A DNA stretch of 64,000 nt from Pyrrhosoma nymphula (GCA_963573305.1 OY754337.1:74661094-74725093); one strand, 5' to 3'. Shown: positions 24,101 through 36,639, counted from the first letter of the stretch. Notes: generated from the sequence alone by a model not told the origin. Made by a program: numbers and translations.

Positions 24101-26870
24101 CTCACAAAGGTAATTCCAATCCATATTTTAAAATAACATCGGGAAGTTAACTATAAAATACATAAAACGTGGACTAGAATTGATTCAGTAATAAGATGGA
24201 AAGAAATTGGTAAGTTGTGCGAATAAATGTGACTTTTTCTGACCCATTATTTGATTCGTGAGAAAATGTCTATCTATTGGTATATGCTGTTAAGATCTCT
24301 TAGACTAAAGAAGAGAGAAATCAATTATTCGTTCGAATAAAACAATATATTGTTTGTCTTTTTGGTACTCCATTATAAGAGAATAAAAATATGTAACTTT
24401 TACAAAAATATGTGTAGTTTTTAAAAGTTACTATTAAATTCAGTTATACTTATTCATTAGACAAACAGTAAACAGTCTGACTAAAACCAGCTGGAAAAAG
24501 TATAATTAAGTTTATATTTATCATATTATATATTTTACATTTAGTGTGTATATAAGTTAAGTATAATACTTAACAAGTCATTTTTAAGTACGATTCAGAT
24601 AGTTTTCCTTTGAGCGGTGAGTTCACTGCTGACGTTAGCATTAAGAAAACCCTTTGAGCGTTATAATTAAAATAATGCTAATAAATACGATAAATTGAAT
24701 TTTTTCGATCTAAAAATGGAAACTATGAATTTGAGGACCTATTAGTTTTTATCGCGTTTTAGGACTTCGTCTTTAATGATTTTGAAAAGTTGAAACGCGA
24801 ATACATGTATCTTTCGTTGTTCACTAATCAAGCTTCTGAAGCTCCTCGAGTATAGGTTAAATGAAAATTTATCTCAAAACCCTAATCTTAAGCACAAATT
24901 TTTGAAGTGGAACTTGCATCTTTAAGGCGAGCGTATTATTTAAGTGGCTTCTGAACACGGTGTACAATATCTTTTAAATTGTTTTGGAGTTTTTAATACC
25001 CAATGTTAAATATTTTCTATCCCATTTAAATAACATTTGGCAGACGTTGTAGAATATATTTTTAATTGCATTGGATTTTTGAATATCCGATATGTTAAAT
25101 CTTTTGTGTCCCATTATTATAAATATTTGCACAGATTAATGAAGCTCTTTATGAAATCTCACTTTTTGGAAAAGGGTTAACGTTTTGTAGGACTTGGGAA
25201 AATTATTCTTGGCGAACCTGAATTCACTGGGTAGTGTCGATTTGCGGAAACTTAACTCCTAATGCGAGCAATGACTTCTTTGCACCTGTGTGATGTTGGA
25301 AGCGATTTTGATCCTGAATGGATTTGTGTTTCACGGGAAGTCGAGCGTGAAGATTTTCGGTGCTCACGAGCACATGCGAGAACACGGCGCCAATGGCCCT
25401 TGATTCCATCTCAGGCGCCACCCCTGTCTGTTTAGTCGACCCACCGCATTCCCCCGTCTCTCTTAGGACGGCCTGATAAAGGGCCTGCCCAAACAGGAGG
25501 ACGGTGTAGGAACAAAAGGAGACCCTAGGCTTTTGAAGTGGTTGTGGTGGTTGTGGAAATAGTTGGATCGAGAGAAAGAGAAACGACGGTCAAAAGATGA
25601 TGTGTGTGCTCTGGTGTGCTTATGCACACTTGCATACCCACACGAAGACGGATGTCCGACGGTGAGGCCATCCTGTCGGCGGGGAACAGAAGCTGCGAGT
25701 CTAGTGTCGGACAGAAAGGGGGAGGAAGCGGAAGGGGTGGCCGCACAAGGGGAAGAGGAAGGGCCGGATGACGTAGCCTGGTGGGTGGCTGTGCGGGGAA
25801 AGGATTGGACAAAAGATACCTCCTCTTGGAAGCACAGCAGCTGCCACTGCACTCATACAAAAGGGTGTTAATTCATCCGCAACGCCCACTGCTGTAGCCG
25901 CCTTTTGGGAGGGTAAGCCATTTGGGCGAGGTAGCGATATGGACAGCGCGAGCGGAGGTGGGCAGTGAGTGACAATAGAGGTCAAGGTCATTAGGGTGAA
26001 GTTTAACTCGCCGTTTACGGCTCGCAACCTGCCGGAACGCCAGTGTGGAATCACATTTGAGCTTCGGTGAAAGAGCAGTGGTGGTCGAGGAAGGATCCAT
26101 AATTTAGTAACGTTTGAAGTTCGCAAGCTCAAGAAAAATATTCTTCTTGGGAGACGAGAACAGGTTCTTCAATTGAGGCTGAATTACATGATTCCCAAGC
26201 TTCCTCTCTTCGCCAAATCTGCATAATATACATCTACATACACACCTGTGAACCGCAGCAGCGGCGTTTGGCAGGGGGAGAATAGAGAAAGGAAGTGTGT
26301 GAATTGTGTGTTAAGATGTGTCTTAAGACAGTTCTCCGTTGTTTGTTCTTTTAATCACAAATGGTGCGAGGAAAGAAGAAGTTTTTGTTACGGTCAGTTT
26401 TGCAGTGTATCTCTCTTTTTTGTCTCTTCTATCAGTCCTAAAGATAAATCGCGGGGATTAATAATATTCTCCATATCGTACTGTAACCCACTCGTTTGGA
26501 GTTTATCAAGTAATATAGGACTAGCGTGTACCCTCAGAGTCTCTAACGTTTCCCATCCTAGCCCTTCCATTAGATGTGTGGCGCTGTCTATTCGCTCTTA
26601 GTATTTTTAAGAAAGCGAGTGACTTCCCTTTTTACTCCTTTTATATTAGCTCACACTATCTGTCTGTGTTCGTGCAAACCCATTGCCCCTCATACAATCG
26701 ATCTGAAAATTGGTCCATACCCTCGTTGTGACCAACGATTAATTTTAACAAACCCACACACACACACATTAATACACAGACTTAATTATATTAAAATGTA
26801 TTTGTATGAAAATGAAAGAGTATTTAATGCCCGTTATCTGCTCAGTCTTGTAAGTAACCGGTAGTCCAGG
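21123..26870. other. Long non-coding stretch
   Basis: No protein family, RNA gene or complete transposon recognised over 5.7 kb. Small items: a three-fold CGGAGTTAAA repeat at about 23701-23734, an inverted pair ATTCGCATTGTGATAACA / TATTATCACAATGCG at about 22559 and 22663, and a (CA)n run near 26756-26768. About 25440-26110 is a GC-richer patch described separately. Confidence 0.45.
25440..26110. other. GC/CpG-richer patch
   Basis: Base composition shifts from AT-rich to GC-richer with many CpGs, and frames of 100-143 codons open on both strands. None has a recognisable motif, and opposing frames of similar length indicate a compositional effect. It could be a promoter island or untranslated exon of a gene lying outside the recognisable sequence. 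Confidence 0.3.
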
Positions 26871-27366
26871 GGTAAGGTCAATGGCGGATACAGAAAAAAA
26901 CTCAAGGGGAGGGCGCAAGTAATCGCGACGATTGTAGTTTTCAAACTGACTGCCTGGCAGCGACTCTGCTTCTCTTATACATGTAGCTCGGTTGTTTCGA
27001 GAACATTCGGTACCAGAATGTTCGCTTTCAGACTTTTAAGGAGTATGAACAAATACAAACAGTAGAACATTCGCAACTTTTCTCGAACAAATGCCAGACA
27101 GAATAGCGTATCGCGATCACTAGAATGGCCGCGACTTTTCTCGTAGGTTAGCTATCATGTGCCAGACAGAAACGTATAAAATACGATGATGCGCGCGCGT
27201 GCTACGTAAGAAAGTACAACTACTCGATAACTCGACTCAGAGTCGACTGACGAAAGACACGAACGAATAGCGTGCAGTCTGACTGGCGGGGGCGGCACGG
27301 GGGTAATGCGGGCGGCCCCGCAAGGGGACCCCGCGCCCCCCATATGTATCCGCCCCTGGGTAAGGT
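26871..27366. mobile_element. Non-autonomous hAT MITE with perfect 8-bp target duplication
   Basis: GGTAAGGT is found at 26871-26878 and again at 27359-27366. Between them, 26879-27358 begins CAATGGCGGATACA and ends TGTATCCGCCCCTG, so the terminal inverted repeat is CA(A/G)(T/G)GGCGGATACA. An 8-bp duplication with CA...TG ends and a GGCGGAT core is the standard hAT signature. The body is 480 bp with no transposase. It holds an internal diverged direct repeat (ACTTTTCTCG ... GCCAGACAGAA twice, near 27076-27102 and 27134-27170) and a GC-rich right end. The exact duplication suggests a fairly recent insertion. Confidence 0.88.
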
Positions 27367-27794
27367 GGAGTGGATGGTGTGGTGTTAAAGTAAACGATAA
27401 GAATTCCCAAAATAGGTTTTATTATGTCATCCAGACACCATATGCAGACCTAATAGTACCTAATCCTTCTAATTGTTTAGATGATAATATCCGTTTTATC
27501 TAAAGAGTATCACGGTAAACGATGTATTTAATAAATTCTTCAATTAATTTCGTTTCTTACATTTAAAGGACCAAAAACATATCCATCATCTCGAAACGGA
27601 GGTACCTAATTCCGAAAAGTTACAGTGCCGGCAAACCCACACTAGGATAACATTGTAAAATAACAATAAATAACTAGTTAACTCGTAAATAACTTAGTTA
27701 CATTAGCAGTTACCCGTTCCAAGGCTGAAACACACACAATATTAAGTAAAATCTTCTCAGATTTTCCACCGAGTTAATAATATGTAACTCCATG
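27367..27794. other. AT-rich non-coding stretch
   Basis: Nothing recognised. Confidence 0.5.
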
Positions 27795-27890
27795 ATTGGC
27801 TACGTTTCGACAGGGACTTTCCTGTCATTTTCATGTTGAAAACGGCCCTGAGGATGGTAGAAAACTCTCCTGTCAAAACGTCGGCCGTCA
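27795..27890 (+). repeat. Head-to-head pair of hammerhead-core-like motifs
   Basis: Right half, plus strand: CTGAGGA (27848-27854), a pairing region, then CAAAAC-GTC (27874-27882, one base from CGAAACGTC). ACGGCC directly before CTGAGGA can pair with GGCCGT at 27883-27888, which would serve as an outer stem. Left half, minus strand: the reverse complement of 27800-27833 gives ATGAAAATGACAGG...CCTGTCGAAACGTAG, with a clean GACAGG/CCTGTC stem. The two half-motifs face away from each other around a centre near 27838. Such inverted pairs occur in arthropod retroelement ends. Confidence 0.45.
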
Positions 27891-30800
27891 TGGAGACATT
27901 AACCCGCTGGGAAAACCGAGAAGAATTTATCGGAATCAGACCTCGAAAAAATCATGTCTTTCATTATATTATTTTTTCTTATTTTTCAGTCTGTTGGCAA
28001 AAAGAGGCAGAACGAAAAAAAAAACCTTTTTATCCAAATAATTCCTTTTCATGGCCTCTGATGCAACTGCTGCCATTTGGTTTATTTTTGTGCCTTTTTT
28101 AAACTTAAATCCATCATTGTTTGAATGATGGCTTAAAGTTAAGGTTTTGCCATACATCATACATTTTAGCATTCCCCATCCAGTTTTGCTAATGCCTTAA
28201 TCCAACTCCTCAAATGAAGAAGACCTTTTACGCTAATCCAATTTTCTCTTCAAAAGTATTGCAGGTTTATATTTTTAACGATACTGAGGATTATGTTCTC
28301 ATATGAACATATTTTCAGGCGTTTGCAAGTCTTTATGTAATTTTTATTTCATTTTCGCATTATATAATGTTATGGTGAATTTGGGATGATTTATTGACTG
28401 CCTAGGGATGTACATTATTTTAATTGAAAGAACACATCGACTTGGATGCGATTCAGTCATTTTACATGGCTGTCGAAGTTTTGACGAAAATAGCTTCTTT
28501 TGGTCCGACCTACACACTAATAATCCTAAAACCAGCGGGCTCTTTCAACGGCCTGAAACTATAATATTTTCCCGTTATATCCAGCGCTAATCCACAATTT
28601 GATCTCAAAATCTCTTCACAATTCTGTTTTCATGTTCCGGGAAATTCGTGATTTCTTGGTCAACGCATAAGCTAGTGTCTTTTTTTCCCGTCACTCTGGA
28701 TGTTATTTCTTATTCATTAATCTGCGGCAGTGCTCACGGACGGATGCCTTTTGGTGTACATGTACATATTTTTATATTCTCTCACGTGCATTCCAGTCCC
28801 CTCGTCGTTGTGAGAAATCCTGAATAGGAACAGTAGAAGTTGGGAAGACCCTTTGATGAATCACCTCTCCGTTACACGAAACTGCACTTTCAGGAGACCT
28901 GACCGCCACGGACGACATCGAGGGATGCACGTGGGAATCCAGTGTCGAAATGTTAAAGGATTCATATTCACGCTCGACTTTGATGATTAATTGCCAAGGA
29001 ATAGAAGAGAAAACCAACAGTTTCATACCTTCACGTGCTCTTGAGCATCGGGCACTGTTTTCCAGGAACCAGAATTATTTCATCAAAACCTGCATCGATT
29101 TTAACTCGGGGTCATTTCAATTACACGTCGCGTCTTCATATTTGACATTAATAATATCTGGGTTTGGATCATCACTAGTCTATTCTTTGGGTTTATTCCT
29201 CAGATCTCTTCTCAAATTAGGAAAAACCATTTAATACTAGAGTACTTTGTCATCGAGACCAGCGTGGATTTTGACGACGAATGATTTCAGTTGCAAGTCA
29301 AAAACCTTCAACTTTACAAATATCTAGCTATTTATCCTGATATATATTATTTATTCTCTTTGACCTACATGCATTTTATCACCATCAAAGTCATATGACA
29401 ATTTACTCTACAATACATAACACAATATGACGAATTTCATTTAGATGGGACTCAAAATTAAAAACAATATACCGATGTATTTTAATAAGAATTTTCCGAA
29501 ATATTACCTATTCAGTCAGAGAATAAATTATTGATTTTTCTTGGCCGAACTGAATAAAAACTAAGCATATGGGTTTCTTGGTAGATTTCTTTGTGGTTCT
29601 GTGCTACTATTATTAAATGTTTTTGCAACACTTGATAAGTTGCATGTTATACTTTATTTTTTAAATGGAGTTTGATCTGAATTTTAAGTTGTTAGCACTC
29701 ATCGAAGTGACTTCTCTTTGCAAAGCACAACTCAACATAACTTGGGTTTATGATGAAAAACATTATGAAATTTTATACGCCAGGAAAAAGCGCATCGAAA
29801 ATGCTCCTTCCTAATCCCGGCCGGAAAGATTTTGTACTCAAATGTGCCCTCTGATATTTATATTTCCCCCTTTAAAGCCCCCCCTACTTAAAATGGTCCC
29901 CTCCAGTTAAACCAAGTCGTCCTCAAGAACGGCGAGGAAGAACTTCTTCGGGGATAGAAAATATCAGATTTTCTGAATGAGAATGCTGGGTGGCTCCAAT
30001 ACATGGCTTTAACTACACTCTGCGGATTCAATTTTCCCTCCCTCATCGGACTAGATCAGACCATAGTGTACATAGACAACACAGAAATCCAGCTTTGGAG
30101 GATAGCTACCTACTGAACTTGAGCATATTGAACAGTTTACCTTTGTACATTGCCATAGGGCATATCAGTATGTTTCAAGATTTTTTCTATTATGCTATCC
30201 GTATATCCAAATAGTAAATCAAATGATATTATTTCGAACTTGGACGTTCGTTACTTATAACTTGTCACTGCAATTTTTTTAGTTTGATACCGCTCTATAA
30301 AAAAAGGTTAATTTTTAATAATTTCAATTCAAGTTGTGTTTAAGTATATTTAAGTTGATTAAATTAGTTTTAATTATTATTTAATAATCTACCGCCTAAG
30401 GATTTAAGGGAAGTTGAGTAAGATTCCTCTCGATTTTTACATATGCTGCCTCGATTCACCGATGAAGTTCTTTTCCTTATCTCAGCATACGTCTTACCCT
30501 TTTCCACACCGCCCACAAAACCTATTCTCATTCTTCCCCTTCTCCGCTAACCCTACATCCTCCCTTAAATCACAACCATAAGCAGCCCCTCATATGACTA
30601 CAATAATTTGGCCATATGAGGTTGCTATATTTTCCCGAAGATTCCTCTAATCACATACTTTGCCTCCCCATAATCTCATCCAGAAGTTTCTTTCCTAACC
30701 AACTAGGTCAAGCACTTCCTCATTTGTATTCCTTTCCGTCCACCGCACCTTCTCCTACCTCCTCCACACCCACATCTCAAGAGCCTGAAGGCTCTTCTCG

Positions 30801-30891
30801 TCCTCCTGTCTAAGAGTTCACTTTTCTGCTCCATATCAAACTCTTCACCAGCCTCTATTTATATCCTTCATTTTTATAGCTTCCGTTCTTC
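27891..30891. other. Non-coding stretch
   Basis: No recognised gene or element termini over 3 kb. The 94-codon frame at 28950-29234 and others lack motifs. About 30420-30830 is pyrimidine-rich and may be the upstream part of the retroelement whose tail follows at 30892. Confidence 0.4.
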
Positions 30892-31073
30892 CAACAATCC
30901 CTTTCTTCCCCGTGTTCTATTTATTTCTCCTCGTTTCTTAGTTTCGGTTTATGTCAATATTTATTTATCTGCGCGTCCTTGGTTTCATAATGTTTAGTTA
31001 TAATTTTCTGTAATATTCTACTATTTTAATAAATATTAACTATTCTCGGACCACCGGATAGGCGTTTTGTTAC
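30892..31073 (+). mobile_element. Retroelement tail repeat, copy 2
   Basis: Plus-strand counterpart of 8641-8816: TTCTATTTATTTCTCCTC, TTCTTAGTTTCGGTTTATG, then AATAAATATTAACTATT, then GGATAGGCGTTTTGTTAC at the presumed 3' end. The preceding 470 bp is C+T-rich like many LINE 3' UTRs, and a 65-codon frame there (30616-30813) shows no RT motif. Confidence 0.6.
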
Positions 31074-31230
31074 AAAGTCCATGTTCGTTTGTTAGTGTTT
31101 GAGAAAGAATACAGAAACAAGGTTACCGTGACCATTATCATTTCTTCCCTCTTCCTTAAAAAAACAATCGCACATACCAAAGGAGAGAAAAAAGAGATTG
31201 TCAATAAAATCCTTGTAGTAAACGTCTTAA

Positions 31231-31382
31231 ATATTTCGCTGGAGTAGCATCGAAACCGGTCATAGCACTCAAAAGCGTGGAATTTACGAAGTGTTAACAA
31301 CGTAGAAATTGCCACAGGGAAACGAACCACGGACCTTTGGCTTGCCGAGCCAGTGCGCAGACCCCTATGCTACACAGACCTC
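31231..31382 (-). mobile_element. tRNA-derived SINE head with repeat body, minus strand
   Basis: On the minus strand GGTCTGTGTAGCATAGGGGT supplies the A box region. CTGGCTCGGCAAGCCAAAGG resembles an anticodon arm. GGTTCGTTTCC (31318-31328) is a near-canonical B box. Downstream on the minus strand the body includes GACCGGTTTCGATGC (about 31248-31262), the same GAAACCGGTC word seen in the hairpin at 40.6 kb. Decayed relative to the SINE at 10.1 kb and of a different family. Not a functional tRNA gene. Confidence 0.6.
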
Positions 31383-33601
31383 CTAATTCCCGTGGAAATT
31401 TAGGAGGATATAAAGGAACTAGATGTTAACACCTTGCGGACCATCACAGATGGCAACGCAAGGGAGAAACGGATTTCTAGGAAGCCACAACCCATGCGGT
31501 TGCATCCTATACCAGAACTTATGCCGCCCTAGGCCAAGAATGAAGATATTCAATTTATTTCAATATATTTTTTCTGTGGCAATTTATCTGTTATATAATC
31601 GCCGTATTTTCGGCAGGCAATAATATCTTCATAAGAAGCATTATTCTTTGTTACTATAATGTTTCAATTCCAGAAAACTGTTTCACCCCAATATTTTAAT
31701 CTTGCTCAACCCGAAAAGGAATGGCTTGTTGCTTGTACGTAAAGCTTTATCTTGCATCCATATCTTTACCGATATCCGTTCTCATGGGTGAAAGCCTCAA
31801 ATTAATTCCCTATTCTCGTTTTTTCAAATGTCAAGGTTTCCTCAAAAAATAAAAGTTTAGCTTTGCCATTATAAAATCCCCAGATGACACGTGTCAAAAA
31901 TTTAAAAATACCTGAATGTATTAAAAGGCTTGGGATTAATTGAGATGATGAAAGTATGATGAATCCTTCTATTGAAATTCTCCTGACTGTGAGATGTGCA
32001 TGACCTGTGTACACATTTTCCCTCTTTGTATCAAATCCGTGGGTGGTGAGTTAGTTTTCGGCCAAAATGAATTTTCCGTGTCCCGAGCTATAAGTTCCGG
32101 TTTCTACCACCAGGACGAGTGGATGCGGATGACGGATGTATGACGCAGGAAGCGACAGTGGCGCGCCGCTCCGCCATTAACGAAGGCGAGGAGTGCATTA
32201 AAGGAAGTTGGGATCTTCCTTGACAACCTCCGACGCCTTGGCACAGCACACAGCCACCTCTTTGCCTCCCGACGCAATTGTTGCGCGGCGGTGCCAATGA
32301 GAGCCTCCCTCTCTTCCCATCAGTCTCCGGCGATGAAACAGATGAGGAGAGATGTAGCGACTGCCAGCACACTCTGGCGGCGGGGCGTTGGAAATGTCTG
32401 CGGGAAACAATTTGCTCCTCGCGCTCGTTTGGACGGGAAGAGCTGTGAGGGGGAGGGCAAGGGGAAAGGGGGTTGTTAAAGCGAGGGATGTGGGGGTTGT
32501 AATTGTTGGGAGTGTTAAGTTGGAATATTTATGTCGCCTCCCCCTCACCGCCTCGCGGAGAAATCTCCCGCCTCTTAGTCGCGAAGACGTTTCAACGTGT
32601 AAGAGCCGCGAACGCATTCAACGTTGAGAAGGACAAGACGACACTACGGCGATTAAAGGAATGCGTAAATCTTTGTTAAGTGTTGAGGAATTAAAATATT
32701 TTCAGAAAAACTCTGATTTCCCATTCATTAAAAGTTTTAATAATCTGTTTCCCATGTTTCAGGGATCTTGCAAAACAGTTCAATTGCATTTGACATATTT
32801 TATACAAACTGGATATATTTTGACAAATTAATAGCAAATTCTATAGGCTCTAGCCTTTTTTTTGCGTGTAACACGTTCGCTATTCCCGTGAAAAAAAGTT
32901 TTCAAGAATTTTTATAAATGATTTTGAAACAAAAAACAATGCATTATCAAGTATTACTGAACATTTTTTATCTATTATTTTATATTTTTCATCTATTGAG
33001 AGGACTGAGTTGTCTGCTGAATCGACGGTAAATAAGTTAAGTAAATCTCAACTGAAATATTCATACATGTCCACGCTGCAATCGTGAGAATTTTAGGAGG
33101 GGTCTTGAATGCAGACCTAGTGATATACTAATCTTATTCAAGAAAAATCCAAACAATCACATTCAAAAATATATAGCGAAATAAACTCACACGGTGACGT
33201 ATAGTTATGTCACATACTCTTTCCGACATGTCAGGAAAAACATTTCATAATATCCCGATCCATATATAGATATGACGCATAAATATAACTCTAAAATGTG
33301 CGATTCTTGTGAGGAAAATTTACTAATCAAAGACATTCTAAATATCAGATAACTTGGTTTTAAACCCCAAGATCGTCCTAACCTCCTTTAAATTTGGTCA
33401 ACGTATGTTACTCAGTCATTTATACAGTAGATTCCCTTATACTCAGCCTTTAATCATGTTACTTACTCATCCTTTGTATCCCAATATGGTGGCCTGTTCA
33501 TCTGATTATTCTTGTGCTCTGATCCTCTTCTCTCATACCTTTTTCCATTAAACCATTTACCTCGATCCTGAAATATTGCACGCCACATCTGAAAACAGTG
33601 T
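31383..33601. other. Non-coding stretch
   Basis: No recognisable gene. It contains the CpG-rich patch listed separately; the remainder is AT-rich without repeat ends. Confidence 0.45.
32090..32640. other. CpG-rich patch
   Basis: Dense CpG dinucleotides (GGCGCGCCGCTCCGCC near 32159) in an otherwise AT-rich region, with open frames of up to 139 codons on both strands and no family motifs. Candidate promoter or first-exon island of an unrecognised gene, or simply a GC-rich relic. Confidence 0.35.
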
Positions 33602-35150
33602 CATTCGGTGGGAATAGATATCATATCTTCAGAGTTTTTAAAGAGCATGGGGAAGACCGGAAGAGGAACACTTTTTGCTCTTATTCGTAGAATTTATGAG
33701 GATAGTGTGTGGCCGGAAGACTTCACGATGGCTGTATTAATTCCTATACCAAAGAAGAGCAAGGAAAAAACGTGCGAAGACTATAGGATAATAAGCTTGA
33801 TATCCCACGCGGCGAAAGTAGTTCTGGGAATTATAAATAGAAGGCTAGAGAAGAAGGCTAATGAATACCTGGGTGACGACCAGTTCGGGTTTAGGAGAGG
33901 GACGGGAACGCGAGACCCTATAGCGGTGATGAGGACGCTAGTAGAAAGAAACCAAGAGTATGGGCAGGATGTTTTTTCTTGCTTCGTAGATTTCGAGAAG
34001 GCGTTTGATAGGGTGGACTGGAGTCAATAATTGGAAGTGTAGAAGAAATTATGGGTCGATTGGAGGGACAGGCGTCTCATTCGGAATTGGTATATGAACC
34101 AGACGGCGCAGGTTAGGGTAGCCAATGGAGAATCGGGATGGGCCACGATAGGACGGGGAGTGCGGCAAGGGTGCCCACTATCGCCGTTGCTTTTTAACGT
34201 GTATTCAGAAAAAAGGGAAAGTGAAGCATGGAGGAAATCGAGGTAGGAATAAAGGTAGGAGGGGAGCTTATCAAATCAGTGAAATTTGCAGCTGATCAAG
34301 CATTAGTTAGTCAGTCTGCCAAGGGGTTACGGTCAATGCTGAATGCGTTAGAGGTGCAGTGCGAAAGGTATGGGATGAAGATAAACTACAAGAGAGCGAA
34401 AGTGATGAGATTTTCTAGAAGTAAGAAGGCGGGGCTGAATAAGAAGGGTGGAAGGGCAGAAGATAGACCAGGTCGAGCAGTCTACGTATCTGGATAGTAT
34501 TTTGGAGGAGAACGGGTTTAGTGGCAGGAGCGGTAGAGAGGTAGGTGGGTAAATCAGATGCAGAAAATAATTTTTTCTTTATTATCCATTGCCATGGCTA
34601 TTAAAGAAACATTCTCGAAGAGAAGGGAATTGATGAGAAAGGGTCTGAGAATAGACGTAAATGTTGGTGAAAATTTTAATGTAGAGTGTGGCACTGTATG
34701 AGTCGGAAACTTGGTCATTGCGAAGAGAGGATGTGCGTAGACTTGAGGCTTTTGAGATATGGGTCTGGAGAAGGATGGAGAGGGTGAGCTGGGTGGTGAG
34801 GAAGACGGACGTGGAGGTATTGGATATGGTTGGAGAGGAGAGGAAGCTTTTGGCAGAGGGTTGGAGAAGGCAGAAGAGATGGATGGAGGAGACTTTGAGA
34901 GGAGAGGGCATGCTGAAGAGAGTGGTAGAAGGAATAACACTAGGGAAGCGTGGAAGAGGAAGGAAGAGGATAGGATACCTGGAATAAATAAGAGAAGGTA
35001 GACGATTTGAGGAATTTAAGAGGTATGTAATGGCGGGACATTCTGAGGAGGGAAAGCGAGACAATGTTTATGAAATTGGAATGCAGAATGGGGACTGTCC
35101 ACGAACCTACCGATCAGCTGGTAGAATACTTAAATGACAAATTAAAACCT
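33602..35150 (+). pseudogene. Decayed non-LTR retrotransposon reverse transcriptase
   Basis: The first block (33608-34030) encodes the RT fingers and palm: TMAVLIPIPKKSKEKT, IISLISHAAKVVL, DDQFGFRRGTGTRD and FVDFEKAFDRVDW, which carries the first catalytic Asp. A stop ends it at 34028-34030. Motif B (GVRQGCPLSPLLFN, 34158-34199) follows in another frame. Motif C is in a third frame (34228-34497) as VKFAADQALVSQSAKGL, where the usual (Y/F)ADD has become AADQ, so a catalytic Asp is lost. From 34688 the post-RT block MALYESETWSLRREDVRRLE and WVWRRMERVSW is again in the first frame. The endonuclease domain is absent, so the copy is 5'-truncated. Similarity of motif spacing points to RTE/craniofacial-like or a neighbouring clade. 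Several frameshifts and the damaged active site mean it cannot transpose. Confidence 0.9.
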
Positions 35151-35672
35151 AGACAGTAAGTTAGAAAGAAACGCAAATACAATTTTGACCTTAAACCTTG
35201 ATGAAACCGAGAATATAGGAACTCTTAGCAAGTGGTAGCCCTATATCTATAAACCACTCCTAAAATAGTCTACCAGAAAGAGTAATTAGCTTGTTACATA
35301 AAACGAGTATTAAGCCTGAATTTACTTTATGAATGCCGCGATGTATAAATTTTATAGAGTAATCAAATGAACTCTTTCAGGAAAAAGTATTGGTTTAGTT
35401 AGTTAAGTGTACAAGTGATATTGGTGATGAAAATGGACATGATAATCATCAACGTAACAGACATATTCTTGTCAAAGGGAAGAGCGAAAGAAATATTAAG
35501 TTGTGCAAGTATGTGAGCCTCGCGAAAACCGCTCAAGGGTAAAAGTAAATTCATCGCTGGGAGAAGATGGAGAAAATGTCATCCAAATGTCTTCAATAAG
35601 TGTAACACAAGATTCAGGATTAATTAAATAGAAGATAAGAAATATTTTGATTAAAGGTAAAAAAGGATTATA
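35151..35672. other. Non-coding stretch
   Basis: AT-rich, probably 3' UTR of the retrotransposon at its start and host DNA afterwards. Nothing else recognised. Confidence 0.4.
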
Positions 35673-35869
35673 GGGCAAACCGTACAGTAATGGGCCACAT
35701 GTTATTTTGAAGAGCATAGTAATAGTACAGTTGGAAAATATTTACAAGAATGATAGCAAAATTTGCAATAGTTATTATTGTAAATGTTGTCCATCTGTAC
35801 TCTTACTATGCTCTTCAATATACCATGTGGCCAATAGCTGTAGGATGGCCAATAACTTTACGGTTTACC
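35673..35869. mobile_element. Foldback MITE, 73-bp and 90-bp arms
   Basis: The left arm 35673-35745 (GGGCAAACCGTACAGTAATG ... GGCCACATG ... GAAGAGCATAGTAATAGTAC) pairs with 35780-35869. The reverse complement of the right arm reads AGGTAAACCGTAAAGTTATTGG, then GGCCACATGG, then GAAGAGCATAGTAAGAGTAC. The right arm is longer because it contains a local duplication, GGCCAATAGCTGTAGGATGGCC. A loop of 34 nt separates the arms. Non-coding. Confidence 0.75.
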
Positions 35870-36639
35870 TTACCTGCTGTGTGTTAAAAAATGCCGGGAA
35901 AAGCCTGGAAAAACGATAATTCTTCAATATAATTCGTTTATGTTCTATGTCTGCTCAAGATAATTGAGTTTTGGAAATAAGGTTACCGTCTTTAAATGAG
36001 AAAAATAAGGAGTCTTAACAGTTGAAGAGTGAGAAACTTAAGACGTATGCAATGATAGCGTGTTATGGAGGAAATTATAAAGAGAGATCCAGTTATCTTG
36101 GCCTAACAGCTGTCATTACGTTCTTTGACTTTGCATATTCCAAAAATAATGACGTGATAGGTATCTTTGGATTTATTAACTTCAAGCAAGACTAGGAAGG
36201 GATTAAAAAACCTATGGTTCTATCGAGTAGTTACAGATCATTTATCAATTTGCCTTGAGACATTGTTTGTCTCTTCTATCCGTTTGGTTCGGTTTTAATG
36301 GTTTCGATGACCCTAGTGGTGTATGTTTTGTTCTAAGCTACTATTGCGTTGCAGAGTATGCTAAAGAAAAAAGTCTAAACATTGGAACTGCCATACATTT
36401 CGTAATATATCAGAGTTATTTTTTCATGAAATCGTAAACATCTCCATAATTCTATAATTTGAACTTAATAACCACTGACAATCCCTGATACTTATTTAAA
36501 ATGCTATAATTCAATACCGTTAACATCTGAACCTTCAAGAACTGAACTCGAACGGAAAGTGTGAATAAAATGTTTTAAGGTTGAGCAATGCAATAAAAAT
36601 AAATTTGAAAATGATTCCATGTAGTTCATCGACCATACA
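35870..36639. other. AT-rich non-coding stretch
   Basis: Nothing recognised. Confidence 0.5.

Noticed and set aside
25463..26132. Frames of 102-143 codons on both strands
   Set aside because: Opposing frames of similar size in a GC-richer patch, no family motif or splice pattern.
32198..32617. 139-codon minus-strand frame
   Set aside because: CpG-rich composition opens frames on both strands; no motif recognised.
34554..35064. Minus-strand frames of 128 and 160 codons
   Set aside because: Antisense shadows of the reverse transcriptase relic on the plus strand.
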